From: Dactylosporangium sp040689395
GTDB lineage: Bacteria > Actinomycetota > Actinomycetes > Mycobacteriales > Micromonosporaceae
Direction of reading: 5' to 3'
Assembly: GCF_040689395.1 (NCBI RefSeq)
Contig: NZ_JBFAZX010000007.1
Location: forward strand, 186,001-250,000
Length of the DNA: 64,000 bases
Shown here piece after piece: positions 24,317-33,468 of the stretch (its first letter is position 1; each line of letters starts with the position of its first letter). The notes beneath the pieces were generated by a model that saw nothing but the letters and a program-made list of their open reading frames with translations, ran no database searches and was not told the origin of the DNA. The translations under genes and the position numbers were made by a program.

Positions 24317-25222
24317 GTGCTCGGCAAGAGGTCCGGATACGCCAGGGTGGCCGCGATCGGCGCGATCCTGTTCGGGATCGTGTCCTGCGCGGGAGGCGAA
24401 CCGCGCTCGTTCTCGCGGCCCGGGACCGGGGCCGCACATCAGGCGAACGCCGTGCCGTCGGCCGAGCCGTCGCCGTCACTGCCGGTGTCGCCGAGCCCGA
24501 GCGCCTCGCCGACCCCCGCCGTCTCGCCGTCGGTGACGCCCACCGCGCCGACGAGCACCTCGCAGACACCCGGGGACGGGTTCAACGTCCGCCCGCCGGG
24601 CGAGGGCCGCGGCCCAGCCGACACGATCATCCGCACCGCGGGCACCGGCGTCGCGCTGACCTTCGACGACGGCCCCGACCCGATCAACACTCCGGCGATC
24701 CTGCAGGTGCTGCGCGAGAACGGGGTCAAGGCCACGTTCTGCATGGTCGGCTTCCGGGTCCGCGACCGGCCCGACCTGGTGCGCCAGATCTACGCCGACG
24801 GGCACACGCTGTGCAACCACTCGTGGCAGCACCTGACGGACCTCGCCAAGCGTGACCCGGCGTACATCGACTGGGACCTGCGGCACACCAACGACATGAT
24901 CCACGCCGCGGTCGGCGCCGACGCCCCGATCAAGTACTTCCGCGCGCCGGGCGGGAACTTCACCCCGTCGCTGGTGGCCAAGGCGGCCGAGCTCGGCATG
25001 GCCTCCATCTACTGGGACGTCGACCCGAGGGACTGGGACCACAAGCCGGACAACGGGCGCCAGGTCCACATCAACCGGGTCATCGCCCACGTGAAGTCCC
25101 AGACCCGGCAGGGCTCGATCGTCCTGTCACACGACAACGGCCAGCCCGACACGATCGTCGCGTATCGGCAGCTGATCCCCTGGATGCAGCGGTACTTCAC
25201 GCTGGAGGGCCTGCCGACCTGA
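24317..25222 (+). CDS. Lipid-anchored polysaccharide deacetylase (NodB family)
   Basis: The 301-residue protein has a signal peptide with lipobox-like IVSC (near residue 24). A Pro/Ser/Thr linker follows, then a carbohydrate esterase 4 domain from about residue 105. Motif 1 is LTFDDGPD with catalytic base and metal Asp, motif 2 is HTLCNHSWQH with two metal His, motif 3 is YFRAPGGNF, and the C-terminal motif is SIVLSHDNG. It should remove N-acetyl groups from peptidoglycan or another cell-surface glycan in a metal-dependent reaction. GTG start follows GGGGGAG. Confidence 0.92.
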   Translation: MLGKRSGYARVAAIGAILFGIVSCAGGEPRSFSRPGTGAAHQANAVPSAEPSPSLPVSPSPSASPTPAVSPSVTPTAPTSTSQTPGDGFNVRPPGEGRGPADTIIRTAGTGVALTFDDGPDPINTPAILQVLRENGVKATFCMVGFRVRDRPDLVRQIYADGHTLCNHSWQHLTDLAKRDPAYIDWDLRHTNDMIHAAVGADAPIKYFRAPGGNFTPSLVAKAAELGMASIYWDVDPRDWDHKPDNGRQVHINRVIAHVKSQTRQGSIVLSHDNGQPDTIVAYRQLIPWMQRYFTLEGLPT

Positions 25223-25242
25223 CCCGGCAGCGCCGCGGCGGC

Positions 25243-25602
25243 TCAGGCCAGCCGGGCGTCGAGGGCGGCGCGGTCGGGCAGGAACCAGGCGTCGCGGCCG
25301 CGGTTGGACTCGCGGATCAGGTCGCGCAGCGCGTCGCTCGCCGCCACGTGATCGGAGACGTCGCCGATCACGGCCAGGCGCAGGCGGTAGTTGACCAGCT
25401 TCTGCAGGATCTCGCCGGCCACCCCGGTGCGCAGGACGAAGAAGTCGTCGGCGAGTCGGCCGGCCGGCACGACGAGCAGTTCCACACCGTGGGAGAGCGC
25501 CGCGCCGACGAGGTCGCCGGCGCCGAGCTGCGCGCCGTAGCGCGGGCCCTCGTCGTCCAGCACGAGCGCGTCGACCCCGTTGATCTTCTCGACCCGATCC
25601 AT
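25243..25602 (-). CDS. DUF4180-domain protein
   Basis: The 119-residue protein matches DUF4180: VVPAGRLADDFFVLRTGVAGEILQKLVNYRLRLAVIGD, then LRDLIRESNRGRDAWFLPD. The family has no established biochemical role; members are small, cytoplasmic and often monocistronic. It is convergent with the deacetylase gene and divergent from the formate dehydrogenase operon, with 89 bp between starts. Confidence 0.85.
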   Translation of the reverse strand: MDRVEKINGVDALVLDDEGPRYGAQLGAGDLVGAALSHGVELLVVPAGRLADDFFVLRTGVAGEILQKLVNYRLRLAVIGDVSDHVAASDALRDLIRESNRGRDAWFLPDRAALDARLA

Positions 25603-25691
25603 GGGACGCCACGCTACCGCGTCAACGCGCGCGGGAGCACGTCGTTCATCCCCTCACGCGCTCGGCGCAGCCAGGCGGTAGAGTGCTGATC

Positions 25692-28600
25692 ATGCGGTGG
25701 TTGCGCGGCTGGCCGGTGTATCGGCAGCTGACCGGGCCGGACTCGACCGGTCGCGGTGCGGCGGTGCGCTCGCCGCGCACGGACGCGATCACCGCCCGCA
25801 CCACGCAGGCCGACTCGGTCGCCGGGTCGGTGTGCCCATACTGTGCCGTCGGCTGCGCCCAGCGGGTCTTCGTCAAGGACGGCAAGGTCACCCAGATCGA
25901 GGGCGACCCCGACAGCCCGATCTCCCGCGGCCGGCTGTGCCCGAAGGGCTCGGCCAGCAAGAGCCTGGTCACCAGCCCGCTGCGGGCCACCCGGGTGAAG
26001 TACCGGCGGCCCTACGCGACCGACTGGGAGGAGCTCGACCTCGCCACGGCGATGGAGATGATCGCCGACCGCGTCGTCGCCGCCCGGGAGCAGACCTGGC
26101 AGGACACCGACGAGCAGGGCCGGCCGGTCAACCGGACGCTGGGCATCGCCAGCCTCGGCGGGGCCGCGCTGGACAACGAGGAAAACTACCTCATCAAGAA
26201 GCTGTTCACGGCGATCGGCGCGCTGCAGATCGAGAACCAGGCGCGCATTTGACACTCCGCCACCCTCCCCGGTCTGGGGAGCAGCTTCGGTCGCGGCGGC
26301 GCCACGGGCTTCCAGCAGGACCTGGCCAACGCTGACTGCATCGTGATCCAGGGCTCGAACATGGCCGAGGCCCACCCGGTCGGCTTCCAGTGGGTGCTGG
26401 AGGCCAAGGCCCACGGGGCGACGGTCATCCACGTCGACCCCAGGTTCACGCGCACCAGCGCGCTCGCGGACACGTTCGTGCCGATCCGGGCCGGGTCGGA
26501 CATCGCGTTCCTCGGCGGTGTGGTCAACCACATCCTGAGCAACGAGCTGGACTTCCGGGAGTACGTCGTCGCGTACACCAACGCGGCCACGATCGTGCAC
26601 GAGGACTTCCGCGACACCGAGGACCTCGATGGGCTGTTCTCCGGCTTCGACCCGCAGACCCAGGCGTACGACCCGTCGTCGTGGCGCTACCAGGGACATG
26701 CCCGGGAGGAGCACGCGCGGGAGTACGGCCCCGCCGACCGCGAGACCGCCGCGGGGATGCAGCACGAGTCGCACGGGCCGCCGATCCCGTCCGCCGTCGA
26801 GCGGGACGAGACGCTGCGGCACCCGCGGTGCGTGTACCAGATCCTGAAGCGGCACTTCTCGCGATACACCCCGGAGATGGTGGAGCAGGTGTGCGGCGTG
26901 CCGCCGGAGCAGTTCGCCCGGGTCTGCGAGGCCTGGACGCGCAACTCCGGCCGGGAGCGCACCACCGCGCTGGTCTACTCCGTGGGCTGGACGCAGCACT
27001 CGGTCGGGGTGCAGTACATCCGCACCGGCGCCATCATCCAGCTCCTGCTGGGCAACATGGGCCGCCCCGGCGGCGGGATCATGGCGATGCGCGGGCACGC
27101 CAGCATCCAGGGCTCCACCGACATCCCGACGCTGTTCAACCTGCTGCCCGGGTATCTGCCGATGCCGAGCGCAGGCCGGCACGACACGCTCGACGCGTGG
27201 GTCGACGCGATCCGCCACCCCGGGCAGAAGGGCTTCTGGGGCCACGCCCGCGCGTTCGCGGTCAGCCTGCTCAAGGCGTACTTCGGCGACGCCGCCACCG
27301 CGGAGAACGACTACTGCTACGGGCACCTGCCCCGGCTCACCGGCGACCACGGCACCTACCAGACCGTGCTGAACATGCTCGACGGTAGGGTGAAGGGATA
27401 CTTCCTGCTCGGCCAGAACCCGGCCGTCGGCTCCGCGCACGGGCGCGCCCAGCGGCTGGGCATGGCGCAGCTGGACTGGCTCGTGGTGCGCGACCTCTAC
27501 GAGATCGAGAGCGCCACCTTCTGGCGCGACGGCCCCGAGGTCGAGACCGGCGAGATCGTGCCGCAGGAGTGCAAGACCGAGGTGTTCCTGCTGCCCGCCG
27601 CCTCCCACGTGGAGAAGGAGGGCACGTTCACCCAGACCCAGCGGCTGCTGCAGTGGCGGCAGAAGGCCGTCGAACCGCCCGGCGACTGCCGCTCGGAGCT
27701 GTGGTTCTTCTACCACCTCGGCCGCCTCATCAAGGCCCGGCTGGCCGGCTCCACGCTGCGGCGCGACCGGCCGGTGCACGACCTGGCCTGGGAATACCCC
27801 ACGCACGGCCCGTACGACGAGCCCTCGGCGGAGGCGGTCCTGCGGGAGATCAACGGCTTCGACGTGGCCACCGGGGCGCCGTTGCCGGGCTTCAACGAGC
27901 TGCGCGACGACGGCTCGACGGCCTGCGGCTGCTGGATCTACTCCGGGGTGTACGCCGGCGGGGTCAACCAGGCGGCCCGGCGCACGCCCGCGTCCGAGGC
28001 CGACCCGATCGGGCTGGAGTGGGGCTGGGCGTGGCCGATGAACCGGCGCATGCTGTACAACCGTGCCTCGGCCGACCCGGATGGCCGACCGTGGAGCGAG
28101 CGCAAGGCCTACGTCTTCTGGGACTCCGACCGGGGCGAGTGGACCGGGCCGGACGTGCCCGACTTCGAGCGGACCAAGCCGCCCACGTACCGGCCGGAGC
28201 CGGGCACGACCGGGTCGGCGGGCATCGCCGGGGACGATCCGTTCGTCATGCAGGCCGACGGCAAGGGCTGGCTGTTCGCGCCCAGCGGGCTCGTCGACGG
28301 GCCGCTGCCGGCGCACTACGAGCCGGTCGAGTCGCCGGTGACGAACCCGCTGTACCCGCAGCAGGCCAACCCGACCCGCAAACGTTTCCAGCGCTCGGAG
28401 AACCCGATCAACCCCGCGCACAGTGCGGTGTTCCCGTTCGTGTTCACCATCAGCCGGCTGACCGAGCACCACACCGCCGGCGGGATGAGCCGGACGCTGG
28501 AGTACCTCTCGGAGCTGCAGCCGGAGATGTTCGTCGAGGTCTCGCCGGCGCTGGCGGCCGAGCGCGGGCTGGAGCACCTGGGCTGGGCGCACGTGGTCAC

Positions 28601-28883
28601 GAGCCGGTCGGCGATCGAGGCGCGGGTCATGGTCACCCCGCGGATGCGGCCGCTGCGCATCGACGGGCGGCCGGTGCACCAGATCTGGCTGCCGTACCAC
28701 TGGGGCAGCTCCGGCCTGACCACCGGCGACTCGGCGAACGACCTCGTCGGCATCGTGCTGGACCCCAACGTGCTGATCCAGGAGAGCAAGGTGGGCACCT
28801 GCGACGTGCGGGCCGGCCGGCGCCCGCGGGGCGCGGCGCTGCGCGCCCTCGTCGAGGACTACAACCGGAGGGCGGGGCTGTGA
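25692..28883 (+). CDS. fdhA: Formate dehydrogenase catalytic subunit, selenocysteine-containing
   Basis: A molybdopterin/tungstopterin oxidoreductase of 1063 residues that oxidises formate to CO2. A [4Fe-4S] motif lies at Cys48, Cys51, Cys55 and Cys83 (SVCPYCAVGC, then GRLCPKG). At codon 187 a UGA (26250-26252) interrupts the context ENQARI-U-HSATLPGL-SSFGRG, exactly where selenocysteine or cysteine binds Mo/W in this family. The same frame then continues through the MGD domains to the true stop, also UGA, at 28881. A SECIS-like hairpin follows codon 187 and selD is nearby. Conventional annotation would split this gene in two. It overlaps the iron-sulfur subunit (GTGA). Confidence 0.93.
26250..26290 (+). 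promoter_or_regulatory. Bacterial SECIS element in fdhA
   Basis: Directly 3' of the in-frame UGA the mRNA can form a hairpin with stem CUCCCC/GGGGAG (26265-26270 and 26276-26281) and loop GGUCU (26271-26275). Numbering U of UGA as 1, the loop occupies positions 22-26 and U is at 17. This is the same register as the E. coli fdhF SECIS, whose loop GGUCU and U17 are read by SelB. In this version U17 could pair with A31 rather than bulge. SelB itself is not encoded in the window. Confidence 0.8.
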
Positions 28884-29680
28884 CCCTAGAACAGTCGCCG
28901 CGGCGGATGGGCTTCTTCACCGACACGAGCGTGTGCATCGGCTGCAAAGCGTGCGAGGTCGCGTGTAAGGAGTGGAACGCCGTGCCCGCCGACGGGCTCG
29001 ACCTGCTCGGCATGTCCTTCGACAACACCGGCCAGCTCGACGCCAACTCCTGGCGGCACGTCGCCTTCATCGAGCAGACGCTCCCGTCGAGCGCGGACCC
29101 GCACGATCCGCACGCTCCCGGCGACATGCGGTGGCTGATGATGTCGGACGTGTGCAAGCACTGCACGCACGCCGCCTGCCTCGACGTGTGCCCGACAGGT
29201 TCGCTCATGCGCACCGAGTTCGACACCGTGATCGTCCAGGCCGACATCTGCAACGGCTGTGGCTACTGCGTGTCCGCCTGCCCGTACGGCGTGATCGCCC
29301 GGCGGGAGGGCGACGGGCGCGTCTGGAAGTGCACGCTGTGCTACGACCGCATCGGCGACGGGCTGCAGCCGGCCTGCGCCACGGCGTGCCCGACCGAGTC
29401 GATCCAGTACGGCCCCCTCGACGAGCTGCGTGAGCGGGCGCAGGCCCGGCTGGAGCAGTTGGACCGGCCCGAGGCGCGGCTCTACGGCCACGACCCGGAC
29501 GACGGGGTCGGCGGGCAAGGCGCGTTCTTCCTGCTACTCGACGAGCCCGAGGTGTACGGACTGCCGCCCGCCCCGATCGCCAGCACCCGTAACCTGCCGC
29601 AGATGTGGAAGCGCGCCGGCCTGGCGGCTCTGACGATGGCCGCGGCCGTCGCGGTGTCGTTCCTCGGAAGGAGACCATGA
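28880..29680 (+). CDS. fdhB: Formate dehydrogenase iron-sulfur subunit
   Basis: The 266-residue electron-transfer protein carries four cysteine clusters for [4Fe-4S] centres: CIGCKACEVACKEW (Cys19-29), CKHCTHAACLDVCP, CNGCGYCVSACPYG, and CTLCYD with a distal CATACP. A C-terminal hydrophobic helix (KRAGLAALTMAAAVAVSFLG) anchors it, as in FdnH/FdoH-type subunits. It passes electrons from the Mo/W site to the membrane subunit. GTG start overlaps the fdhA stop, and its own stop overlaps the next ATG. Confidence 0.95.
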   Translation: MTLEQSPRRMGFFTDTSVCIGCKACEVACKEWNAVPADGLDLLGMSFDNTGQLDANSWRHVAFIEQTLPSSADPHDPHAPGDMRWLMMSDVCKHCTHAACLDVCPTGSLMRTEFDTVIVQADICNGCGYCVSACPYGVIARREGDGRVWKCTLCYDRIGDGLQPACATACPTESIQYGPLDELRERAQARLEQLDRPEARLYGHDPDDGVGGQGAFFLLLDEPEVYGLPPAPIASTRNLPQMWKRAGLAALTMAAAVAVSFLGRRP

Positions 29681-30594
29681 ACCGCCCCGCACGCGAGCAC
29701 GGTGGTGAGGACGTCCAGGTGCCCCGCGCCGAGTTCCGCTCGTACTACGGCCGGCCCATCCTCAAGGCGCCGGTGTGGAAGCACGACGTCCCGGCGTACC
29801 TCTTCACCGGCGGACTGGCCGCGGGCAGCGCCCTGCTCGCCGCCGGCGCCGACCTGACCGGCCGGCCGAAGACCCGGCGGGCGGCTCGGCTGGCCGCCCT
29901 CGGCGCGCTCGGCGCGAGCACCTACTTCCTCATCAACGACCTCGGCCGGCCGGAGCGCTTCCACCACATGCTGCGGGTCGCCAAGCCGACCTCGCCGATG
30001 TCGGTGGGCACCTGGCTGCTGAGCGCGTTCGGCGGGGCCGCGAGCCTGGCCGCCACCACCGAGGCGCGGCCACGGGGCTGGACGGCGCGCGCCGGGCGGG
30101 CCGCCGGCCTCGGCGCGGCGGCGCTGGCGCCCGGGCTCGCCACCTACACGGCGGTGCTGGTCGCCGACACGGCGGCACCGTCGTGGCACGCGGCCCGGGC
30201 CGACCTGCCGTTCGCGTTCGCGGGCAGCGCCCTGGCCAGCGGGGCGGCCGTCGGGCTCATCGCGGCGCCCGTGCGCGAGGGCGGACCGGCCCGCACGCTC
30301 GCGGTCGCCGGGGTGGCGCTCGAGGTCGCCGCGACCCACCGGATCGAGACCGGGCTGGGGCTGCTGGGGGAGCCGTACCGCACGGGGAAGGCGGGCCGGC
30401 TGCTCCGCGCGGCGCGGGCGCTGAACCTGGCCGGGGCGGCGGGCGCGGTGCTGGGACGGCGCAGCCGGGTGCTGTCGGCGCTGTCCGGGGCGGCGCTGCT
30501 GGCGGGGTCGCTCGCCACCCGGTTCGGGGTGTTCGAGGCCGGCGTCGCCTCGACGAAGGATCCGAAGTACGTGGTGGAGCCGCAGCGGGGCTGA
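29677..30594 (+). CDS. NrfD/PsrC-type membrane subunit of formate dehydrogenase
   Basis: The 305-residue protein has eight or nine membrane helices after an N-terminal amphipathic part (YYGRPILKAPVWKHDVPAYLFTGGLAAGSALLAAGADL), the NrfD signature start. NrfD subunits connect iron-sulfur proteins to the menaquinone pool without haem. So this enzyme probably couples formate oxidation to quinone reduction, unlike the cytochrome b subunit of E. coli FdnI. ATG at 29677 has AAGGAG upstream and overlaps the preceding stop (ATGA). Confidence 0.88.
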   Translation: MNRPAREHGGEDVQVPRAEFRSYYGRPILKAPVWKHDVPAYLFTGGLAAGSALLAAGADLTGRPKTRRAARLAALGALGASTYFLINDLGRPERFHHMLRVAKPTSPMSVGTWLLSAFGGAASLAATTEARPRGWTARAGRAAGLGAAALAPGLATYTAVLVADTAAPSWHAARADLPFAFAGSALASGAAVGLIAAPVREGGPARTLAVAGVALEVAATHRIETGLGLLGEPYRTGKAGRLLRAARALNLAGAAGAVLGRRSRVLSALSGAALLAGSLATRFGVFEAGVASTKDPKYVVEPQRG

Positions 30595-30617
30595 CGCCCC
30601 GCCGCGGCGGGCCGTCA
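30592..30617. terminator. Convergent-gene hairpin after the formate dehydrogenase operon
   Basis: A 26-nt dyad with one mismatch, centred on CCGCGG, begins at the stop codon of the NrfD-like gene and reaches the stop of the RDD gene. It is suited to bidirectional termination. Confidence 0.5.
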
Positions 30618-31034
30618 TCAGCCCTTGGTGACCACCGAACCGACGATCTTGTCGGCGATCGTCTGCCGCTTCTGGTCCCACAGCGGGAACAGCCAGCCGA
30701 CGTAGCAGATGACGCTGTCGACGATGTGGCCGAGGTCGCGCAGGAAGGCGCCGCCGAAGCCGAGCGGCTGGCCGGTCTGCTCCTTGAACAGCCGCAGGCC
30801 GAGCGCCTTCTTGCCGAGGCTGGCGCCCTGGCCGCCGAGGATCCAGCGGTTGTAGACGAGCCACGCGAACGCCAGCAGGAGGAAGACGAAGTACAGCGGG
30901 CCCGGACCGCTCGCCATGCCGTCGGAAGCGACCGACGGGCCGGCGATCACGTTGCCGAGGAGGCTGAGAATCACCGCGGGAGCGGCGTCGATCAGGTACG
31001 CGCCGACGCGCTGGATCCAGTTTGCATAGTTCAT
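30618..31034 (-). CDS. RDD-family membrane protein
   Basis: The 138-residue protein has the RDD signature: RVGAYLIDAAPAVIL in the first helix, WILGGQGASLGKKALGLRL between helices, then FLRDLGHIVDSVICYVGWLFPLWD. RDD proteins are small membrane proteins, some with ion-antiport activity, mostly uncharacterised. It lies 40 bp downstream of the DUF2752 gene on the same strand, a common actinobacterial pairing that suggests co-transcription. Confidence 0.88.
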   Translation of the reverse strand: MNYANWIQRVGAYLIDAAPAVILSLLGNVIAGPSVASDGMASGPGPLYFVFLLLAFAWLVYNRWILGGQGASLGKKALGLRLFKEQTGQPLGFGGAFLRDLGHIVDSVICYVGWLFPLWDQKRQTIADKIVGSVVTKG

Positions 31035-31074
31035 CGGGGGTATTGCTCCTCAGGGGGTTGGGGATACAAACGGC

Positions 31075-31476
31075 TCAGATGAATCCGAACCGGTGGAGCT
31101 GGAAGCACCAGCTCGCCGTGGCGGCGACGAGCGCGGCCACCTCGACCCTGCGGCGGGTCCGGGCCGGCCAGGGCGCCGGCAAGGCGACCAGGCCGAGATG
31201 CCGCAGGACGACCATCGGGACCGTCACGGCCGTCAGGATCGCCAGACCCAGGGCCGCCGGGTTGTCGCCGAGCGAGGCCAGGATGCGGCCGTGCGTCAGG
31301 TCCACCGCCGCGGTGGTGAGCCCGCATCCGGGGCACGGGATGCCGGTCGCCCAGCGCAGCGGGCACGGCAGGCCGAGGCCTGTTCCGGTGCTGACCGCCG
31401 GCCAGAGCGCCGCCGCGCTCGCGACGGCGACACCGAACCCGCCCAGGCGCTCCGGTATCGAGTACTGCCTGCGCAC
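31075..31476 (-). CDS. DUF2752 membrane protein
   Basis: The 133-residue protein has three to four membrane helices and the DUF2752 hallmark CPLRWATGIPCPGCGLTTA, a Cys-rich loop. Function is unknown; the Cys cluster might bind metal or form disulfides. GTG start. Probably co-transcribed with the following RDD gene. Confidence 0.85.
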   Translation of the reverse strand: MRRQYSIPERLGGFGVAVASAAALWPAVSTGTGLGLPCPLRWATGIPCPGCGLTTAAVDLTHGRILASLGDNPAALGLAILTAVTVPMVVLRHLGLVALPAPWPARTRRRVEVAALVAATASWCFQLHRFGFI

Positions 31477-31576
31477 CTGAGACCCCGTAGCTCGACGTAG
31501 TAAGTGATGATCTTAGTTGGTGATCGACGTCACTTTGGATCGGCCGAATGCATGATCCTCGGGATCGTCCTCCCAG

Positions 31577-32575
31577 CTAGCGAACCCGCAATGTCGAGCC
31601 GGTGAACGGGACGAGCTCGCCGATGACCGGATAGCCGGGCAGTTCGCCCGCCACGAGCAGGCCGCCGGAGGTCTGCGCGTCGGCGAGCAGCAGCAGCTCA
31701 TCCTCCGGCGTGGTGCCGGCGTCGAGGTGCGGGCGGACCCAGTCGAGGTTGCGCCGGGTACCGCCGCTGACGAAGCCGTCGGCGAGAGCGCGGCGGGCGC
31801 CGTCGAGGTAGGGCACGGCGGCCGCCTCGAGCACCGCGGTGACCCCGCTGGCCCGCGCGAGCTTGTGCAGGTGTCCGAGCAGCCCGAAGCCGGTCACGTC
31901 GGTGGCGCACTCGGCGTCGGCCGCCAGCGCCGCCTCCGAGGCCGCCCGGTTGAGCGTGGTCATCGCCTCGACCGCGTGTGGGAACGACTCGCCGGTGGCC
32001 TTGTGCCGGCTGTTGAGCACGCCGATGCCGAGCGGCTTGGTCAGCGTCAGCGGCAGGCCGGGGCGGCCGCGGTCGTTGCGCAGCAGGCGATCCGGGTCGG
32101 CGATGCCGGTGACCGCCATGCCGTACTTCGGCTCCGGATCGTCGACGGAGTGCCCGCCCGCCACGTGACAGCCGGCCTCGCGGGCGATGTCCAGGCCGCC
32201 CCGCAGTACCGCCGCGGCCAGCGTCATCGGCAGCACCTCGCGCGGCCAGGCGAGCAGGTTCACGGCGACCACCGGACGGCCGCCCATCGCGTAGACGTCG
32301 GACAGCGCGTTGGCCGCCGCGATGCGCCCCCAGTCGTAGGCGTCGTCGACGACCGGCGTGAAGAAGTCGGCGGTGGCGACCACCGCGGTGCCGCCGGACA
32401 GCGACACGACCGCCGCGTCGTCGCCGTCGTCGAGCCCGACGATCAGCTCACCCGGCCCCTGCGGCGCGCCGCCGCCCAGCAGGCCGGCGACCACCGCCTC
32501 CAGCTCGCCGGGCGGGATCTTGCAGGCACAGCCGCCGCCGTGCGCGTAGCCGGTGAGCCGGATCGTCTGGGTCAT
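31577..32575 (-). CDS. selD: Selenide, water dikinase SelD
   Basis: The 332-residue SelD makes selenophosphate from selenide and ATP for selenocysteine (and selenouridine) synthesis. The N-terminal motif GYAHGGGCACKIPPGEL carries the catalytic Cys16 and Lys19; cysteine replaces the selenocysteine found in some SelD enzymes. The AIRS-fold core follows: DDAAVVSL, ATADFFTPVVDDAYDWGRIAAANALSDVYAMGG, then GGHSVDDPEPKYG. ATG at 32575 is chosen over an upstream ATG ten codons away. Together with the UGA-containing fdhA this shows an active selenoprotein pathway; selA, selB and the Sec tRNA are outside the window. Confidence 0.96.
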   Translation of the reverse strand: MTQTIRLTGYAHGGGCACKIPPGELEAVVAGLLGGGAPQGPGELIVGLDDGDDAAVVSLSGGTAVVATADFFTPVVDDAYDWGRIAAANALSDVYAMGGRPVVAVNLLAWPREVLPMTLAAAVLRGGLDIAREAGCHVAGGHSVDDPEPKYGMAVTGIADPDRLLRNDRGRPGLPLTLTKPLGIGVLNSRHKATGESFPHAVEAMTTLNRAASEAALAADAECATDVTGFGLLGHLHKLARASGVTAVLEAAAVPYLDGARRALADGFVSGGTRRNLDWVRPHLDAGTTPEDELLLLADAQTSGGLLVAGELPGYPVIGELVPFTGSTLRVR

Positions 32576-32652
32576 ATGATCCACTGTAAGGCAGCCGTAC
32601 TGCATAACTCGATGTCGTTGGCCGGTTGCCCGCCAGTAGGCTGCTGCCCGTG

Positions 32653-33468
32653 ATGGGGGCCGCTGCGCAGAACCAGTTCCAGACGCACGGGTTCGTCGAT
32701 GTGGACGGCCAGGACCGTCCGGACGACTGGGTCAGGGTTCTTGACGTCCTGGACGCCGAGCCGTTCTACGCCTCGTACAAGGCACGGTTGCGGGAACTTC
32801 TGGCGCCGGCCGCGCCCGGCCGCTGTCTGGATGTGGGCGCGGGCACCGGCGCCAACGCGGCTCGGCTGGCCGATGAGCACGGGATCGAGATGGTGGTCGT
32901 CGACCACGCCCATACGATGGCGCGTGCCGCCCAGTCCCGAGGCCTGACCCGGGTGGCCGTCGCCGATGCGGCTCGGCTGCCGTTCGCCGCCGCGACGTTC
33001 GCCGGCGCCATGGCCGATCGGGTCCTGCAACATCTCGCTGACCCGCGGGCGGCCGTTGCCGAGATGGTCCGTGTCACCGTGCCCGGCGGGCGCATCGTGC
33101 TCGCCGATCCCGACTATGACACGCAGGTCCTCGATATCGAGGATCAGGACGTCGCCCGTGCCGTGCTGCGGTTCCGGGCCGACCATGCGCTGCGCAACGG
33201 TACCCTCGCCCACCGTCATGCCGGCATACTCGCGACGCTCGGGATGACCGACGTCGTCGTCGAGACCCGCACGCTGGTGGTGCGCGACCCCAATGCCGTC
33301 GACCATGTGATGGGCCTGCGGACGTGGGCGGCCACCGCTGCGAAACGGGGCCTGCTCGAACCCGCACGGGCGGCGGTGTTCGAGGTGGAGGTCGACCGGG
33401 CCATCCGTGCCGGCCGCTTCCTCTATGCCGTCACGTTCTTCCTCACCAGCGCGGTGAAGCCGAGCTAG
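32653..33468 (+). CDS. SAM-dependent methyltransferase
   Basis: The 271-residue class I methyltransferase has motif I CLDVGAGTGANAARLA at about 65-80, an acidic motif II VVVDHAHTMA, and the post-motif region LPFAAATFAGAMADRVLQHLADP. These features match ubiquinone/menaquinone-type or small-molecule methyltransferases. The substrate is unknown. ATG at 32653 is preceded by an overlapping GTG at 32650. It diverges from selD with 77 bp between starts. Its TAG stop overlaps the convergent MFS stop within CTAG. Confidence 0.85.
   Translation: MGAAAQNQFQTHGFVDVDGQDRPDDWVRVLDVLDAEPFYASYKARLRELLAPAAPGRCLDVGAGTGANAARLADEHGIEMVVVDHAHTMARAAQSRGLTRVAVADAARLPFAAATFAGAMADRVLQHLADPRAAVAEMVRVTVPGGRIVLADPDYDTQVLDIEDQDVARAVLRFRADHALRNGTLAHRHAGILATLGMTDVVVETRTLVVRDPNAVDHVMGLRTWAATAAKRGLLEPARAAVFEVEVDRAIRAGRFLYAVTFFLTSAVKPS

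Noticed and set aside
25614..28700. 1028-codon open frame antisense to fdhA
   Set aside because: It exists only because codon third positions are GC-rich; it contains no recognisable domain.
26343..28883. A separate formate dehydrogenase gene starting at ATG 26343, with a truncated 189-residue ORF before it
   Set aside because: Both pieces are in one frame, the break is a single UGA at the selenocysteine position, and a SECIS-like hairpin follows. A split gene is less likely than recoding.
31477..31576. Selenocysteine tRNA gene next to selD
   Set aside because: The 100-bp gap shows no acceptor stem, no long variable arm and no UCA anticodon loop; only a short GATCC...GGATC dyad, perhaps a weak selD terminator.
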